Positions 48,457-55,869 of a stretch of DNA of 55,869 nucleotides are shown piece by piece. This DNA is from Candidatus Woesearchaeota archaeon (GTDB lineage Archaea; Nanobdellota; Nanobdellia; Woesearchaeales; SM23-78), in contig JAFGBP010000069.1 in NCBI GenBank assembly GCA_016933095.1, positions 1-55,869 on the forward strand, given 5' to 3'. Below the pieces are notes generated by a model, which worked only from the letters and a program-made list of their open reading frames with translations, was not told the DNA's origin and did no database searches. How positions within the stretch are numbered: the stretch's first letter is position 1; each line of letters opens with the position of its first letter. A program made the position numbers and the translations under genes.

Positions 48457-49818
48457 CTATTCACCTTTCAATGTTTTCTTTTTCGAGTGGTTCTTGTCCT
48501 CTATGTTGCACTTGAATGCGATCTTCTTTCCGTTGCTCTCCACAGGGAACTTCTTAGTGAACTTTATGTTGAGGTTCCGGCATCCGAGCGTCTTCTTGAT
48601 TATCTTCGAGATTGCACTTATATCATTTCTAGTTATCTTTTCTGATTGCACTATGTTGAGATCTGTTGTGTCTATAGTCTGCTGGACGACTTGGAATTCT
48701 CCAATGTTTAGCTGGCTCTTCTCGACGAGCTCTTTAATCAGGCCTCCGCTTATCTTCTCGTATTTTCTGTTGCGCAGTATCTCGTATATCCTTCCGATTC
48801 TGATGGAGAACTCGGAGAAGGGGTGATTGGAACCAGATTTTGTCCTCTTGTTCATCATGCCGACATCCCCTATCTGATACCTTATCAGCGGCATTCCGTA
48901 GCTTTCCAATGAGGTGATGAGAATGTTGTCTTTGCTGTCCAGCTCTATGATGATGAAGTCATCTGAGCTGTGCATGACATAGTTCAGGTTCTCTATGGCT
49001 ATCGAAGGTATCTCTGTGGCTCCGTAGTGGTCTATGACTTGGCATCCAAATGTCTTCTCTATGAATTCCCTGTGATTAAGGCTTTCTGCAGTGGTGATTA
49101 TTTTCTTGAGCTGGTGGATATTCAGGCCTCTTTGTTCTATGAGTTTTGCCAGTTCATATATCATCCCAGCGAATCCGTACATGTAGTCCGGCTTGAACTT
49201 GTTGAACTCGTTCTTGATCCATTCTTCAAGCTCTTCGTCGGTGTACTTGAAAACATTGAACCTGATGCTTCTCTTGCATACCTCCGGGATAATAGAATCC
49301 ATGGCCTTTTTCAGGGGCGTCTTGTGCGGCTCAATCTCTCCCCATATCCAAGCGATTTTGTCCCCTGGTTCGACTCCCACCTGGTTGAGGTCTCTCATCC
49401 AGATGGCATTAGATATCTCAAAATACCGCTGGTCCTTGAATACGGTCACTTTGTTTCCGGTGGACCCTCCGGAGTGATGGGTCAGGATCTTAAACTTCTT
49501 ATGGCTCTTCAGCCGGTTTAGGTTGTCCTCTATTCTCTTCTTTGTCAGTATTGGTATCTTCTGAAGGTCATCCATGGAATCAATCTTGTCTGGGTCGATT
49601 CCTTCTTTGTCGAAAACTTCCCTGTAATAATCTGTCGTGTCGTATGCGTGCCTGAGTATCTTCCTCAGCCTGTCGAGCTGATACTTCCTGATCGCATTAT
49701 GGTCCATCCTCAGGTTCCTTTTGTACCTGTAATAGTGCAGGAATCTCAAGTCGCCTTCCAAAAGATATCTTGCCGGAAGGAGTATTTTGCTGTATATCTG
49801 GCTTATGAATCTCATCAT
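48457..49818 (-). CDS. CapK/PaaK-like adenylate-forming protein
   Basis: This 453-residue protein belongs to the phenylacetate-CoA ligase/CapK group: HHSGGSTGNKVT (phosphate loop), DHYGATEIPS, and YQIGDVG (Asp of the adenylate-binding motif). Such proteins in capsule loci probably activate a small acid for attachment to a sugar. It ends directly at the ligase gene start and follows the GT2 gene by 1 nt. Confidence 0.88.
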   Translation of the reverse strand: MMRFISQIYSKILLPARYLLEGDLRFLHYYRYKRNLRMDHNAIRKYQLDRLRKILRHAYDTTDYYREVFDKEGIDPDKIDSMDDLQKIPILTKKRIEDNLNRLKSHKKFKILTHHSGGSTGNKVTVFKDQRYFEISNAIWMRDLNQVGVEPGDKIAWIWGEIEPHKTPLKKAMDSIIPEVCKRSIRFNVFKYTDEELEEWIKNEFNKFKPDYMYGFAGMIYELAKLIEQRGLNIHQLKKIITTAESLNHREFIEKTFGCQVIDHYGATEIPSIAIENLNYVMHSSDDFIIIELDSKDNILITSLESYGMPLIRYQIGDVGMMNKRTKSGSNHPFSEFSIRIGRIYEILRNRKYEKISGGLIKELVEKSQLNIGEFQVVQQTIDTTDLNIVQSEKITRNDISAISKIIKKTLGCRNLNIKFTKKFPVESNGKKIAFKCNIEDKNHSKKKTLKGE

Positions 49819-49819
49819 T

Positions 49820-50761
49820 TCACCTATTCCTTATGAGTCTCGATATACTGGCCGGCATCATGAGCAAGGCTGTCTTCTTCAAGACATACGATGGCTCAAG
49901 CTTTCCCAGGTTTTGCAGGATTAGCTTCAATGCGACCTTCTTGTCGGTGTAGACTGCGAGGTTTATTATCGTCTTGAGGCCGTTGTATGACCCTTTCCCG
50001 TCTTTTATGCCTCTGGCCTTCATCTCGTTCTCCGGATCGAACTTGTCGTAGCTATCCTTCCCTGTCTTTCTTCTCTGCCAGTAGAATTCCTTTGCCTTCT
50101 CTGCAAGGAATGCCTGCTTCTCTGATTTAGTGGATGATATCCCTTCGTCATTTACCCTGTATTCTACAAGCGCTTCTGGGATGTTGTCTATCCCGTATCC
50201 TTTTGAGATAACATTCAGCATGAAATCGTAGTCCTGTGCAAACCTGAATTTCGTCCTGTACTGGAATTCCCTGCTGTTCCTGAACATCACTGACGAATGG
50301 ATTATATGGTTTCTCCTGACGATCTTCCTGAGATTGTTTTCCTTCCCGCAGATGCTGTCTATCCTGAACCTCGTTCCCTTGCTGGATATCCCTGTTGCAT
50401 AGCTCCCGACAAGGAAGATATCGGGGTGTGATTCAAGGTATTTGAGTTCCTTCTCCAGCCTGGTAGGATACGAGTTGTCGTCTGAGTCCTGGATTGCGAC
50501 GTATTTCCCTCTGGCTCTTGACAGCCCCCTGTTCCTTGTCTCAGCGGCCCCCATGTTCTTGCTGTTCCTCAGCACCTTTATCCTTTTGTCTGACTTGGCA
50601 TATTTGAGGATAGTCTTCAGGGAGCCGTCTGTGGATCTGTCGTCTATGATTATGAGCTCCCATTCTTTCATAGTTTGGCTAAGGACGCTCTCTATTGATG
50701 CTTTCAGGAATGCATCCTGATTGTACACTGCCATGATTACAGTCACCATGGGAGTCTTCAT
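49820..50761 (-). CDS. GT2-family glycosyltransferase
   Basis: This 313-residue GT-A enzyme has VTVIMAVYNQDAFLKASI, IIDDRSTDGSL, and QDSDDNSYPTRL for metal and nucleotide-sugar binding. The C-terminal half is less typical. The ATG at 50761 makes an ATGA overlap with the previous gene and has GAGGTG before it, so it is preferred to the GTG at 50770. Confidence 0.9.
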   Translation of the reverse strand: MKTPMVTVIMAVYNQDAFLKASIESVLSQTMKEWELIIIDDRSTDGSLKTILKYAKSDKRIKVLRNSKNMGAAETRNRGLSRARGKYVAIQDSDDNSYPTRLEKELKYLESHPDIFLVGSYATGISSKGTRFRIDSICGKENNLRKIVRRNHIIHSSVMFRNSREFQYRTKFRFAQDYDFMLNVISKGYGIDNIPEALVEYRVNDEGISSTKSEKQAFLAEKAKEFYWQRRKTGKDSYDKFDPENEMKARGIKDGKGSYNGLKTIINLAVYTDKKVALKLILQNLGKLEPSYVLKKTALLMMPASISRLIRNR

Positions 50762-51846
50762 GGGCAGCACCTCTTTAGGTATGATGCCTCATAGATGCGC
50801 GGAGGCACTGTTCTTTTGTCTGACACCTTCACATCCAATAATCCTGTTCTGCGGTCAAGATGCAAATCGAGTTGCTTATTTATCCATGCAGATTCAAGGC
50901 TCTTGTCTTCTGTAGACCTGTTTGTGAATGCTCCTATAGCGCACGCCATTTCAAAACCAGTCATGTTATATCTGAACATGAACCTGTTCATGCTCTCTGC
51001 CGGAAGATGCTTCTTGTTCGCCTCTTCCAGGGAATTCGCGATAAGTTTTATTATCCGGTCATCCCTCCAGACATTTCCTTGCGGATCTTCCTTTCGTATT
51101 AGCGCTAGTCCCAGTAAGGTGAATGATAAGTATCCTATGCTCTCTTCCCAGAGTTGCTTTCTCTTCCTTATCCGTTGGACTTTCCTGAGAAGATACTGGT
51201 GGGGCTGGCCGATCAACACGTTTTCGTCTATCCACATGTCCATTATCTTTCCGCTCCTCCTGATCGTGCGAGGAAGCCTGTCCATGAACATAGAATATCT
51301 CTTCAAGAGAGTCTTGTTCTTGAGTGCTCTTCCTGCTCTCAAGTGCATCAATGCAAACCAGACCTGCTGGTTCATCGAATGGTTGATTCCCAGGCTTTCC
51401 CCTTCCTTGCTATGCATATTCCAGAGGCCTAGGTTGGTATCAAAGCAATGGTTCTGGAGTACGGTTTCTGCAGTGCGCAGGGCTTCTTTTGACTTGAGCA
51501 CAGAGCCTGCTGCAAGGAGGGCTTCTACCGCCCATGCCTGCCCTATGAGCCCGTTGACCTCGATTTCTTTTCGGCTGCTCTCGCAGCACCTGAATGCGTG
51601 TCCTCCATGTCTCTCAAAGCTGTCAATGAGATACTTGGCTGATTTCATCGCTCCTAACTTGTATCTTGGCTGCTTGGTCATCTTGTATGTCTCGAGAAGC
51701 ACCAGAGTCTGGTGAGCTGTGATCCTTACGGGCGTGTCTTTGTTTTTCCAGGGGCCATTATGCCCTGCAGGAAAGCTTCCATCCTTTAGCTGGATCTTCA
51801 AGGCACGATCCGCATTCTTCACCATGATGTTGTCCAAGTCAGTCAT
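50758..51846 (-). CDS. alpha/alpha-toroid protein, AglQ-like
   Basis: This 362-residue protein has repeated pairs of helices with Trp and His (QLKDGSFPAGHNGPW, GLIGQAWAVEALLAAGS, GLWNMHSKEGES, NQQVWFALMHLRAG). This is the alpha/alpha-toroid pattern of glycoside hydrolases, epimerases and the AglQ protein of archaeal N-glycosylation loci. It could trim, epimerise or cyclise a sugar. The catalytic residues are not certain. It overlaps its neighbours by ATGA. Confidence 0.78.
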   Translation of the reverse strand: MTDLDNIMVKNADRALKIQLKDGSFPAGHNGPWKNKDTPVRITAHQTLVLLETYKMTKQPRYKLGAMKSAKYLIDSFERHGGHAFRCCESSRKEIEVNGLIGQAWAVEALLAAGSVLKSKEALRTAETVLQNHCFDTNLGLWNMHSKEGESLGINHSMNQQVWFALMHLRAGRALKNKTLLKRYSMFMDRLPRTIRRSGKIMDMWIDENVLIGQPHQYLLRKVQRIRKRKQLWEESIGYLSFTLLGLALIRKEDPQGNVWRDDRIIKLIANSLEEANKKHLPAESMNRFMFRYNMTGFEMACAIGAFTNRSTEDKSLESAWINKQLDLHLDRRTGLLDVKVSDKRTVPPRIYEASYLKRCCP

Positions 51847-53486
51847 TTTTCCAGATGCCTCCTTATGAACTCCATCTCTGTTATCAGGTGAAATCTCGTC
51901 CTTATCTCGCTTAAGGAACGCATATTGATGCTTCCAGTCACGTCGATTCCGGCAATCCTCGTTCTTGAGTAATCATATGAGCTGAGGAAATCCCGGCTCA
52001 GCATCTCCCAATCAAGCATTCCCTGGAAACTGATGGCAGGATACAGCGGTATCTTAATGCCTGTCTTGTTGTACACCTTCCATTTGAGCGCTAGTATGGA
52101 TGACTTGATCTGCTTGAGCCTGCTTCCGTCATGAAGATTATATGGCTTTCTTTCGGGCCTTATCTTAGCAAGATCCGGATGGAGCGTCTGTATGAATAAG
52201 TTATAGAATTTGCTGTCTTGAAGGTGCTCTACAGGGATCTTTAATGCGAACTCCACCACATCTATGTCTGCGAATGGAGAGAAGGTCTTGTACTTGCCGT
52301 AATAGTCAAAAAAGGCACTGTTCTTGATGAAGTGAAGCTGCCGGTTCTCGAAGTTGAATGCTTCACAGGTCTTCCATGCCACGGTCTTCTTTGAGCCATT
52401 GTAGTGTTGGAGATCCTTCTTGACTGCCGACATTAGATTGTCCGATATCCTAACTGACTTACTCTTTAGTTCATATCTTCCTCTTATATGAGCTACAGGG
52501 TCTCCTTCTGTGAGCTCGCCTTCTTTTATGTGGCTTCCGAAGATGTTATCTCCGTTGAAACCTGTGAGTATTGATCTTGTCTTCGGGAGATCCTCAGTCA
52601 CGGAAGCATACGGTGAATATAGGATGTTCAGCAATGGCTTCTTCGCCACATGCTCTTCTATCCTGTTCCAGGCCTGTTTCCTGACAGCTATGAGTTTTAG
52701 GTCTATCTTGAGGCTCTTAGCGATCTGCTTGGCGATTTTGAATGCATCCGAGCCTTTGTGGCTTATCACGAACGCTCTCAATGGGATATTTTCAGTCAAT
52801 GCATACCTCGCTACGATCCTGCTGTCAAGACCTCCGGAGATACCTATTGACATCGCTTCATTGTTCATGCTCTTTATTCTCTTCATAGCCTTATGCATCA
52901 GGGAATCTAGCTTGATCAATGCTTTTTTTATGTCAAAATCATTGTCTTCTGCATGTCCGTATCTCCAGAATGACTTCGTCTTCGTGGCTCCACCTTTCCG
53001 GATTGTCTTTATGGTGGCATAGGGGAGTATCTTTACCTCTTTCAGGAAGGTCCTGTCCAGAAGGCTGTGTTCATACAGCACCATCTCTGCACACGCGATC
53101 TTATCTAGATTCTTTTCACCCCATAGCCTCTCTTTGAGAATCTGCGTGAAATCAGTCGCGATCATTATCTCTTTCCTGCTGTGCATGTAGTAGACATCTC
53201 CAAGTCCGAGCTGGTCGTTGAAGATTGTTATCTCTGCTTTATCCTTGTCTATGATGCATCCGCAGTACCTTCCTTTGAATATTCGGAGGTCAGAGTTGAG
53301 GCCTTTTCTTGAGATCTCTGAGAAGAGATCTTCCGGATGCAGCTTGATGTCAGGATATAACTGGCCCTCGAGCAACATCAGCTTTCTAGCTCTCTTCAGC
53401 TCAATGGTCTCGGGCCCTTTAAAGTAACTGAACTGGCCGAATTGTTTCCATTTTCCGGTCTTCTTGTCTGTCGTTGTTATCATCAT
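51843..53486 (-). CDS. asparagine-synthase-like protein without glutaminase Cys
   Basis: This 547-residue protein has a C-terminal PP-loop synthase domain (ISGGLDSRIVARYAL, Ser217-Ser222; FSPFADIDVVEFALKIP). The N-terminal half keeps the end of a class II glutamine amidotransferase domain (FKGRYCGCIIDKDKAEITIFNDQLG) but lacks the Cys at position 2. It cannot hydrolyse glutamine in the usual way. Such proteins in polysaccharide loci may amidate a sugar acid or act with free ammonia. Confidence 0.85.
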   Translation of the reverse strand: MMITTTDKKTGKWKQFGQFSYFKGPETIELKRARKLMLLEGQLYPDIKLHPEDLFSEISRKGLNSDLRIFKGRYCGCIIDKDKAEITIFNDQLGLGDVYYMHSRKEIMIATDFTQILKERLWGEKNLDKIACAEMVLYEHSLLDRTFLKEVKILPYATIKTIRKGGATKTKSFWRYGHAEDNDFDIKKALIKLDSLMHKAMKRIKSMNNEAMSIGISGGLDSRIVARYALTENIPLRAFVISHKGSDAFKIAKQIAKSLKIDLKLIAVRKQAWNRIEEHVAKKPLLNILYSPYASVTEDLPKTRSILTGFNGDNIFGSHIKEGELTEGDPVAHIRGRYELKSKSVRISDNLMSAVKKDLQHYNGSKKTVAWKTCEAFNFENRQLHFIKNSAFFDYYGKYKTFSPFADIDVVEFALKIPVEHLQDSKFYNLFIQTLHPDLAKIRPERKPYNLHDGSRLKQIKSSILALKWKVYNKTGIKIPLYPAISFQGMLDWEMLSRDFLSSYDYSRTRIAGIDVTGSINMRSLSEIRTRFHLITEMEFIRRHLEK

Positions 53487-54754
53487 TGTACGGTCATCTC
53501 CTTATGCAGCAGCCTGAAATACACGATGTATGATGCTATGGCTGTGTACGTTGCACATATTAGCGTGCTGTATATCACTCCCATGAATCCGAATCTCCAT
53601 ATGAATAGGATATCAAGGGATATATTCAGAAAACCAGCAATTACCATTATCTTGAGCATCTCTTTGGCTTTTCCAGTGGGTATGAAGTGTGCTTGGCTTA
53701 GGAATGTTGAGGCAAACCTGAATGGCACCACAAATATGAGCAGGCCGAACATGAGCCTGGTTTCGACTGTGAAGTATTTGGTAAAGAATGACGAGATGAT
53801 TTCTGGGATGATGAAGTATGCCGCGACGCTTATTATCGTGGCTATGATCAGGACAATCCCTGTCTCCTCCAACATGTTCTTCTTGACGTCGTGGTGCTTT
53901 TTGAGAGTGTGTAACCTTGTTGTGTTTGGGGCTATTATTTGTCCGAATATGACGGCCGGCAGTATGATGAAATCAAACAGTCGCACCAGCACCTCGTAAT
54001 ACCCTATTTCTTTAAGGAACCCGAATTGCTTGAGGATGATTATGTCGGCTCTGCTGTACATGAAGAATGCGAATGATGATAGGCCGAGGATTATGCTGTA
54101 TGTGAGTATTTGTCTCAGCAGGTCTTTGTTTATCTTCCATTCTATCTCTTTTCTCATCCTTATGAATAAGAAGACTGCGAGGAGGATGAAGAAGATGTTC
54201 TGTGCGGCGATGGCCCCAAGGATGCTGAATTTCATTATCAGGAAGTAGGCTGATGCCACTGTGATTATGCCTGCCACGGTGGCGATGATAGAGAGTTCTT
54301 TGAACCTCTTCTGCCCTCGATAGATGCCATCAAGCACACTTGAGATTGGCAGGAAGAACAGGTATGGGATGTAGAACAGTATGAATCCATAGTTCTCTTT
54401 GAAGATCATTTTTCCGAAGATGAGGAGTGTGAGGGTTATCAGGGAGATGAGAGCTCCGACTGCAACTGTTGATGAGAACAGGATCTGCTTGGCTCCTTTT
54501 GTGTCTTTGGCCTCGGTCTCGGCTACGTATTTGGAGGTGGCTTGTGATATGCCGAAATCCCCGAATAGGGTGAGGAGGTAGGCAACTGCCGTGAGATAAG
54601 TATAGAGTCCAAACTGCTCTGGTTCCAGAAATTTTGTTGTGATCAGGAATGTCAGGAATGTGATTAGTTGTTTCCCGAATATCTGAAGGCTTCTCCAGAA
54701 GAAATTCTTCGTGTTTGCTTTGTTTTTGTGATATATTCTCTTGAAATGTTTCAT
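53483..54754 (-). CDS. polysaccharide flippase (Wzx/MATE-like)
   Basis: This 423-residue protein has about 12 membrane helices and the start FFWRSLQIFGKQLITFLTFL and GLYTYLTAVAYLLTLFGDFG typical of Wzx flippases. It would move lipid-linked repeat units across the membrane. It is the first gene of the 11-gene operon. A minus-strand TATA box lies at about 54788-54797. Confidence 0.92.
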   Translation of the reverse strand: MKHFKRIYHKNKANTKNFFWRSLQIFGKQLITFLTFLITTKFLEPEQFGLYTYLTAVAYLLTLFGDFGISQATSKYVAETEAKDTKGAKQILFSSTVAVGALISLITLTLLIFGKMIFKENYGFILFYIPYLFFLPISSVLDGIYRGQKRFKELSIIATVAGIITVASAYFLIMKFSILGAIAAQNIFFILLAVFLFIRMRKEIEWKINKDLLRQILTYSIILGLSSFAFFMYSRADIIILKQFGFLKEIGYYEVLVRLFDFIILPAVIFGQIIAPNTTRLHTLKKHHDVKKNMLEETGIVLIIATIISVAAYFIIPEIISSFFTKYFTVETRLMFGLLIFVVPFRFASTFLSQAHFIPTGKAKEMLKIMVIAGFLNISLDILFIWRFGFMGVIYSTLICATYTAIASYIVYFRLLHKEMTVQ

Positions 54755-54786
54755 CTTTACTACTAATTGATAAAGAAAATCGAGGT

Positions 54787-54796
54787 CTTTATAAAG
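54787..54796 (-). promoter_or_regulatory. minus-strand TATA box for polysaccharide operon
   Basis: CTTTATAAAG lies 33 nt before the flippase ATG at 54754. Confidence 0.65.
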
Positions 54797-54821
54797 TTTT
54801 TTGATTCCTGTCTCCGCAACC

Positions 54822-54829
54822 TTTAAATA
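54822..54829 (+). promoter_or_regulatory. TATA box for small lipoprotein
   Basis: TTTAAATA ends 22 nt before ATG 54852, which fits a leaderless mRNA. Confidence 0.6.
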
Positions 54830-54851
54830 TGTTTATCCCTGAAGTTTGTTC

Positions 54852-55196
54852 ATGGGAAGGATGGCTCTGGGTGCTTTGCTTATGATTGCGTTCCTGTTGT
54901 ATGGCTGCTCTGAGGCGGTGCCTTCGGGGGACTTTTCTGGCATGAATGGGTCTGTGGATGAGCCTGTGCTTGATTCTGGTGGAATCGATTCGGAGAACTT
55001 ATCCGGGGTTGCTATTTCTGGGGAGGGTCCTGTTGAGATTTCTGCGATTTTGCCTTGTGCTGGCTTGGAGGGTCCGCCGCGTTATGATTGTCTGAAAGAA
55101 TACGGCTCTGCAGCCGGGCTGGAATCTTGTGGTGTGTTCGAGGATCCTGCCGATCTTGCCATGTGCGAAAGCGGCGTTGTGGGGTTTGATAGTTGA
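54852..55196 (+). CDS. small acidic lipoprotein
   Basis: This 114-residue protein has a signal helix and a lipobox LYGC followed by SEA, then an acidic, Gly/Ser-rich region and four cysteines in the last 50 residues (LPCAGL, YDCLKEY, ESCGVF, AMCESG). ATG 54852 fits the TATA spacing; TTG 54846 is the longest frame. The family is unknown. Confidence 0.65.
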   Translation: MGRMALGALLMIAFLLYGCSEAVPSGDFSGMNGSVDEPVLDSGGIDSENLSGVAISGEGPVEISAILPCAGLEGPPRYDCLKEYGSAAGLESCGVFEDPADLAMCESGVVGFDS

Positions 55197-55298
55197 ACTT
55201 TCTTTCTGTGATGGGGGGGTTTGTAGAAGGTCAGATTAGCCCAGTTTACTTATCTTATTATATTATTATATAATCTAATGAGTTATTAATCCGCAACA

Positions 55299-55308
55299 TT
55301 TATAAATA
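55299..55308 (+). promoter_or_regulatory. TATA box for tandem HTH gene
   Basis: TTTATAAATA ends 24 nt before the TTG at 55333. That spacing supports a leaderless TTG start. Confidence 0.6.
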
Positions 55309-55332
55309 AGAGAACCTAATTACAATATTAGC

Positions 55333-55851
55333 TTGCTTAATACGGATATTTTATATAATGGAATAAGTAATGCTGTATCTGGGACAGTTAGTGATCTGGA
55401 TGTCATCAGGGCACTGGAATCTTTACTCGACATCTACAAAGAATCAAACAAAAAAGAAGGTCAGTATTTCCTGCCGCTGGAGTTGTTCTCTGAAAGGAGG
55501 CTTGGCGTCCTAGAAATCGTGATAAAGTACCTTCACGAGGGTCGTGGACTGAGCTATGGTCGGATAGCTGATATCCTATGCAGGGACGACCGGACTATAT
55601 GGGCCTCCTATCACTCATCTGTGAGAAAACTCAAATCTCCTTTGCGGATCGGATCTCAGACGAATATCATGATTCCATCTTCTATTTTCAACAATCGTGT
55701 GCTTGGGCCTCTCGAAGCCCTTGTCATATACCTCAAGAGAGACTGCGGCCTCTCATTCAAGGAAATCTCTCTTAAGCTTAAACGAGAATATTGCGTGATC
55801 TGGCTATCATACAGGAAAGGCACTGACAAGCTCTTGAAAGTGAAAAGATGA
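55333..55851 (+). CDS. tandem helix-turn-helix protein
   Basis: This 172-residue protein has two copies of a ~50-residue domain (about 46-100 and 112-168). Both read xPxxxFxxRxLGxLE, then a helix, then GLS, a second helix with I and L-x-R, and IW-x-SY. The second half of each looks like the helix-turn-helix of sigma-factor region 4. No in-frame ATG exists before the repeats, so the TTG is used. It probably binds a two-part DNA site. The gene ends 18 nt before the window edge. Confidence 0.75.
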   Translation: MLNTDILYNGISNAVSGTVSDLDVIRALESLLDIYKESNKKEGQYFLPLELFSERRLGVLEIVIKYLHEGRGLSYGRIADILCRDDRTIWASYHSSVRKLKSPLRIGSQTNIMIPSSIFNNRVLGPLEALVIYLKRDCGLSFKEISLKLKREYCVIWLSYRKGTDKLLKVKR

Positions 55852-55869
55852 ACGAAAGAAGGCTAAACC

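Overview
The window looks like a piece of a DPANN archaeal chromosome, most probably Woesearchaeota-like. This is inferred from gene content, not from a marker tree. The archaeal marks are an RNase P Pop5 subunit, a proteasome alpha subunit, SBDS, the exosome subunits Rrp4, Rrp41 and Rrp42, RNA polymerase subunit K, Cbf5, RtcA, uL11, a DUF357 protein, a PGF-pre-PGF domain protein and an archaeosortase. TATA boxes (TTTATATA or TTTAAATA) lie about 23-27 nt before many first-gene start codons, which suggests leaderless mRNAs, while internal genes carry GGTGAT-type ribosome sites. I found no rRNA, tRNA, insertion sequence or CRISPR array.

Positions 1-6000 hold two surface or cytoplasmic proteins that share a C-terminal helical domain, a candidate structured RNA, uL11, an unknown protein and a phosphohexomutase. 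Positions 6100-7230 carry an MNT-HEPN toxin-antitoxin pair. Positions 7400-11500 encode two lipoproteins (one with a Tat-like signal) and a large Cys-rich secreted protein. Positions 12000-15000 hold a divergent unit: an Lrp/AsnC-type regulator faces a two-gene operon made of a winged-helix protein of unknown family and a thymidylate-synthase-like protein without its catalytic cysteine. An array of TTCAGG palindromes lies between them.

Positions 15000-20000 are an RNA-processing and proteasome superoperon (rnp2-psmA-SBDS-rrp4-rrp41-rrp42-rpoK). The rrp42 start is locked in a 13-bp hairpin and is translationally coupled to an 18-codon leader ORF. Positions 20000-28000 mix housekeeping genes (rtcA, DUF1385, DUF357, cbf5) with unknown proteins, among them a 727-residue acidic coiled-coil protein.

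Positions 28000-36050 are a run of secreted proteins: proline-threonine linkers, lipoproteins, two predicted beta-rich proteins that resemble barrels, and two related Cys-rich, membrane-anchored proteins. Positions 36500-54800 are an exopolysaccharide and surface-anchoring region. It has a Wzz-like protein, three small secreted proteins ending in VPEFST + membrane helix + RKR/RRR/RKH, two toxin-antitoxin modules (AbiE type and RelE type), and an 11-gene minus-strand operon with tightly spaced or overlapping genes. That operon encodes a flippase, an asparagine-synthase-like protein, an alpha/alpha-toroid protein, glycosyltransferases, a CapK-like adenylate-forming protein, an O-antigen-ligase-like protein, a methyltransferase, an archaeosortase and a priming sugar transferase. 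The archaeosortase probably cuts the VPEFST proteins and joins them to a lipid or glycan made by the same operon. The window ends with a small lipoprotein and a protein made of two tandem helix-turn-helix repeats.
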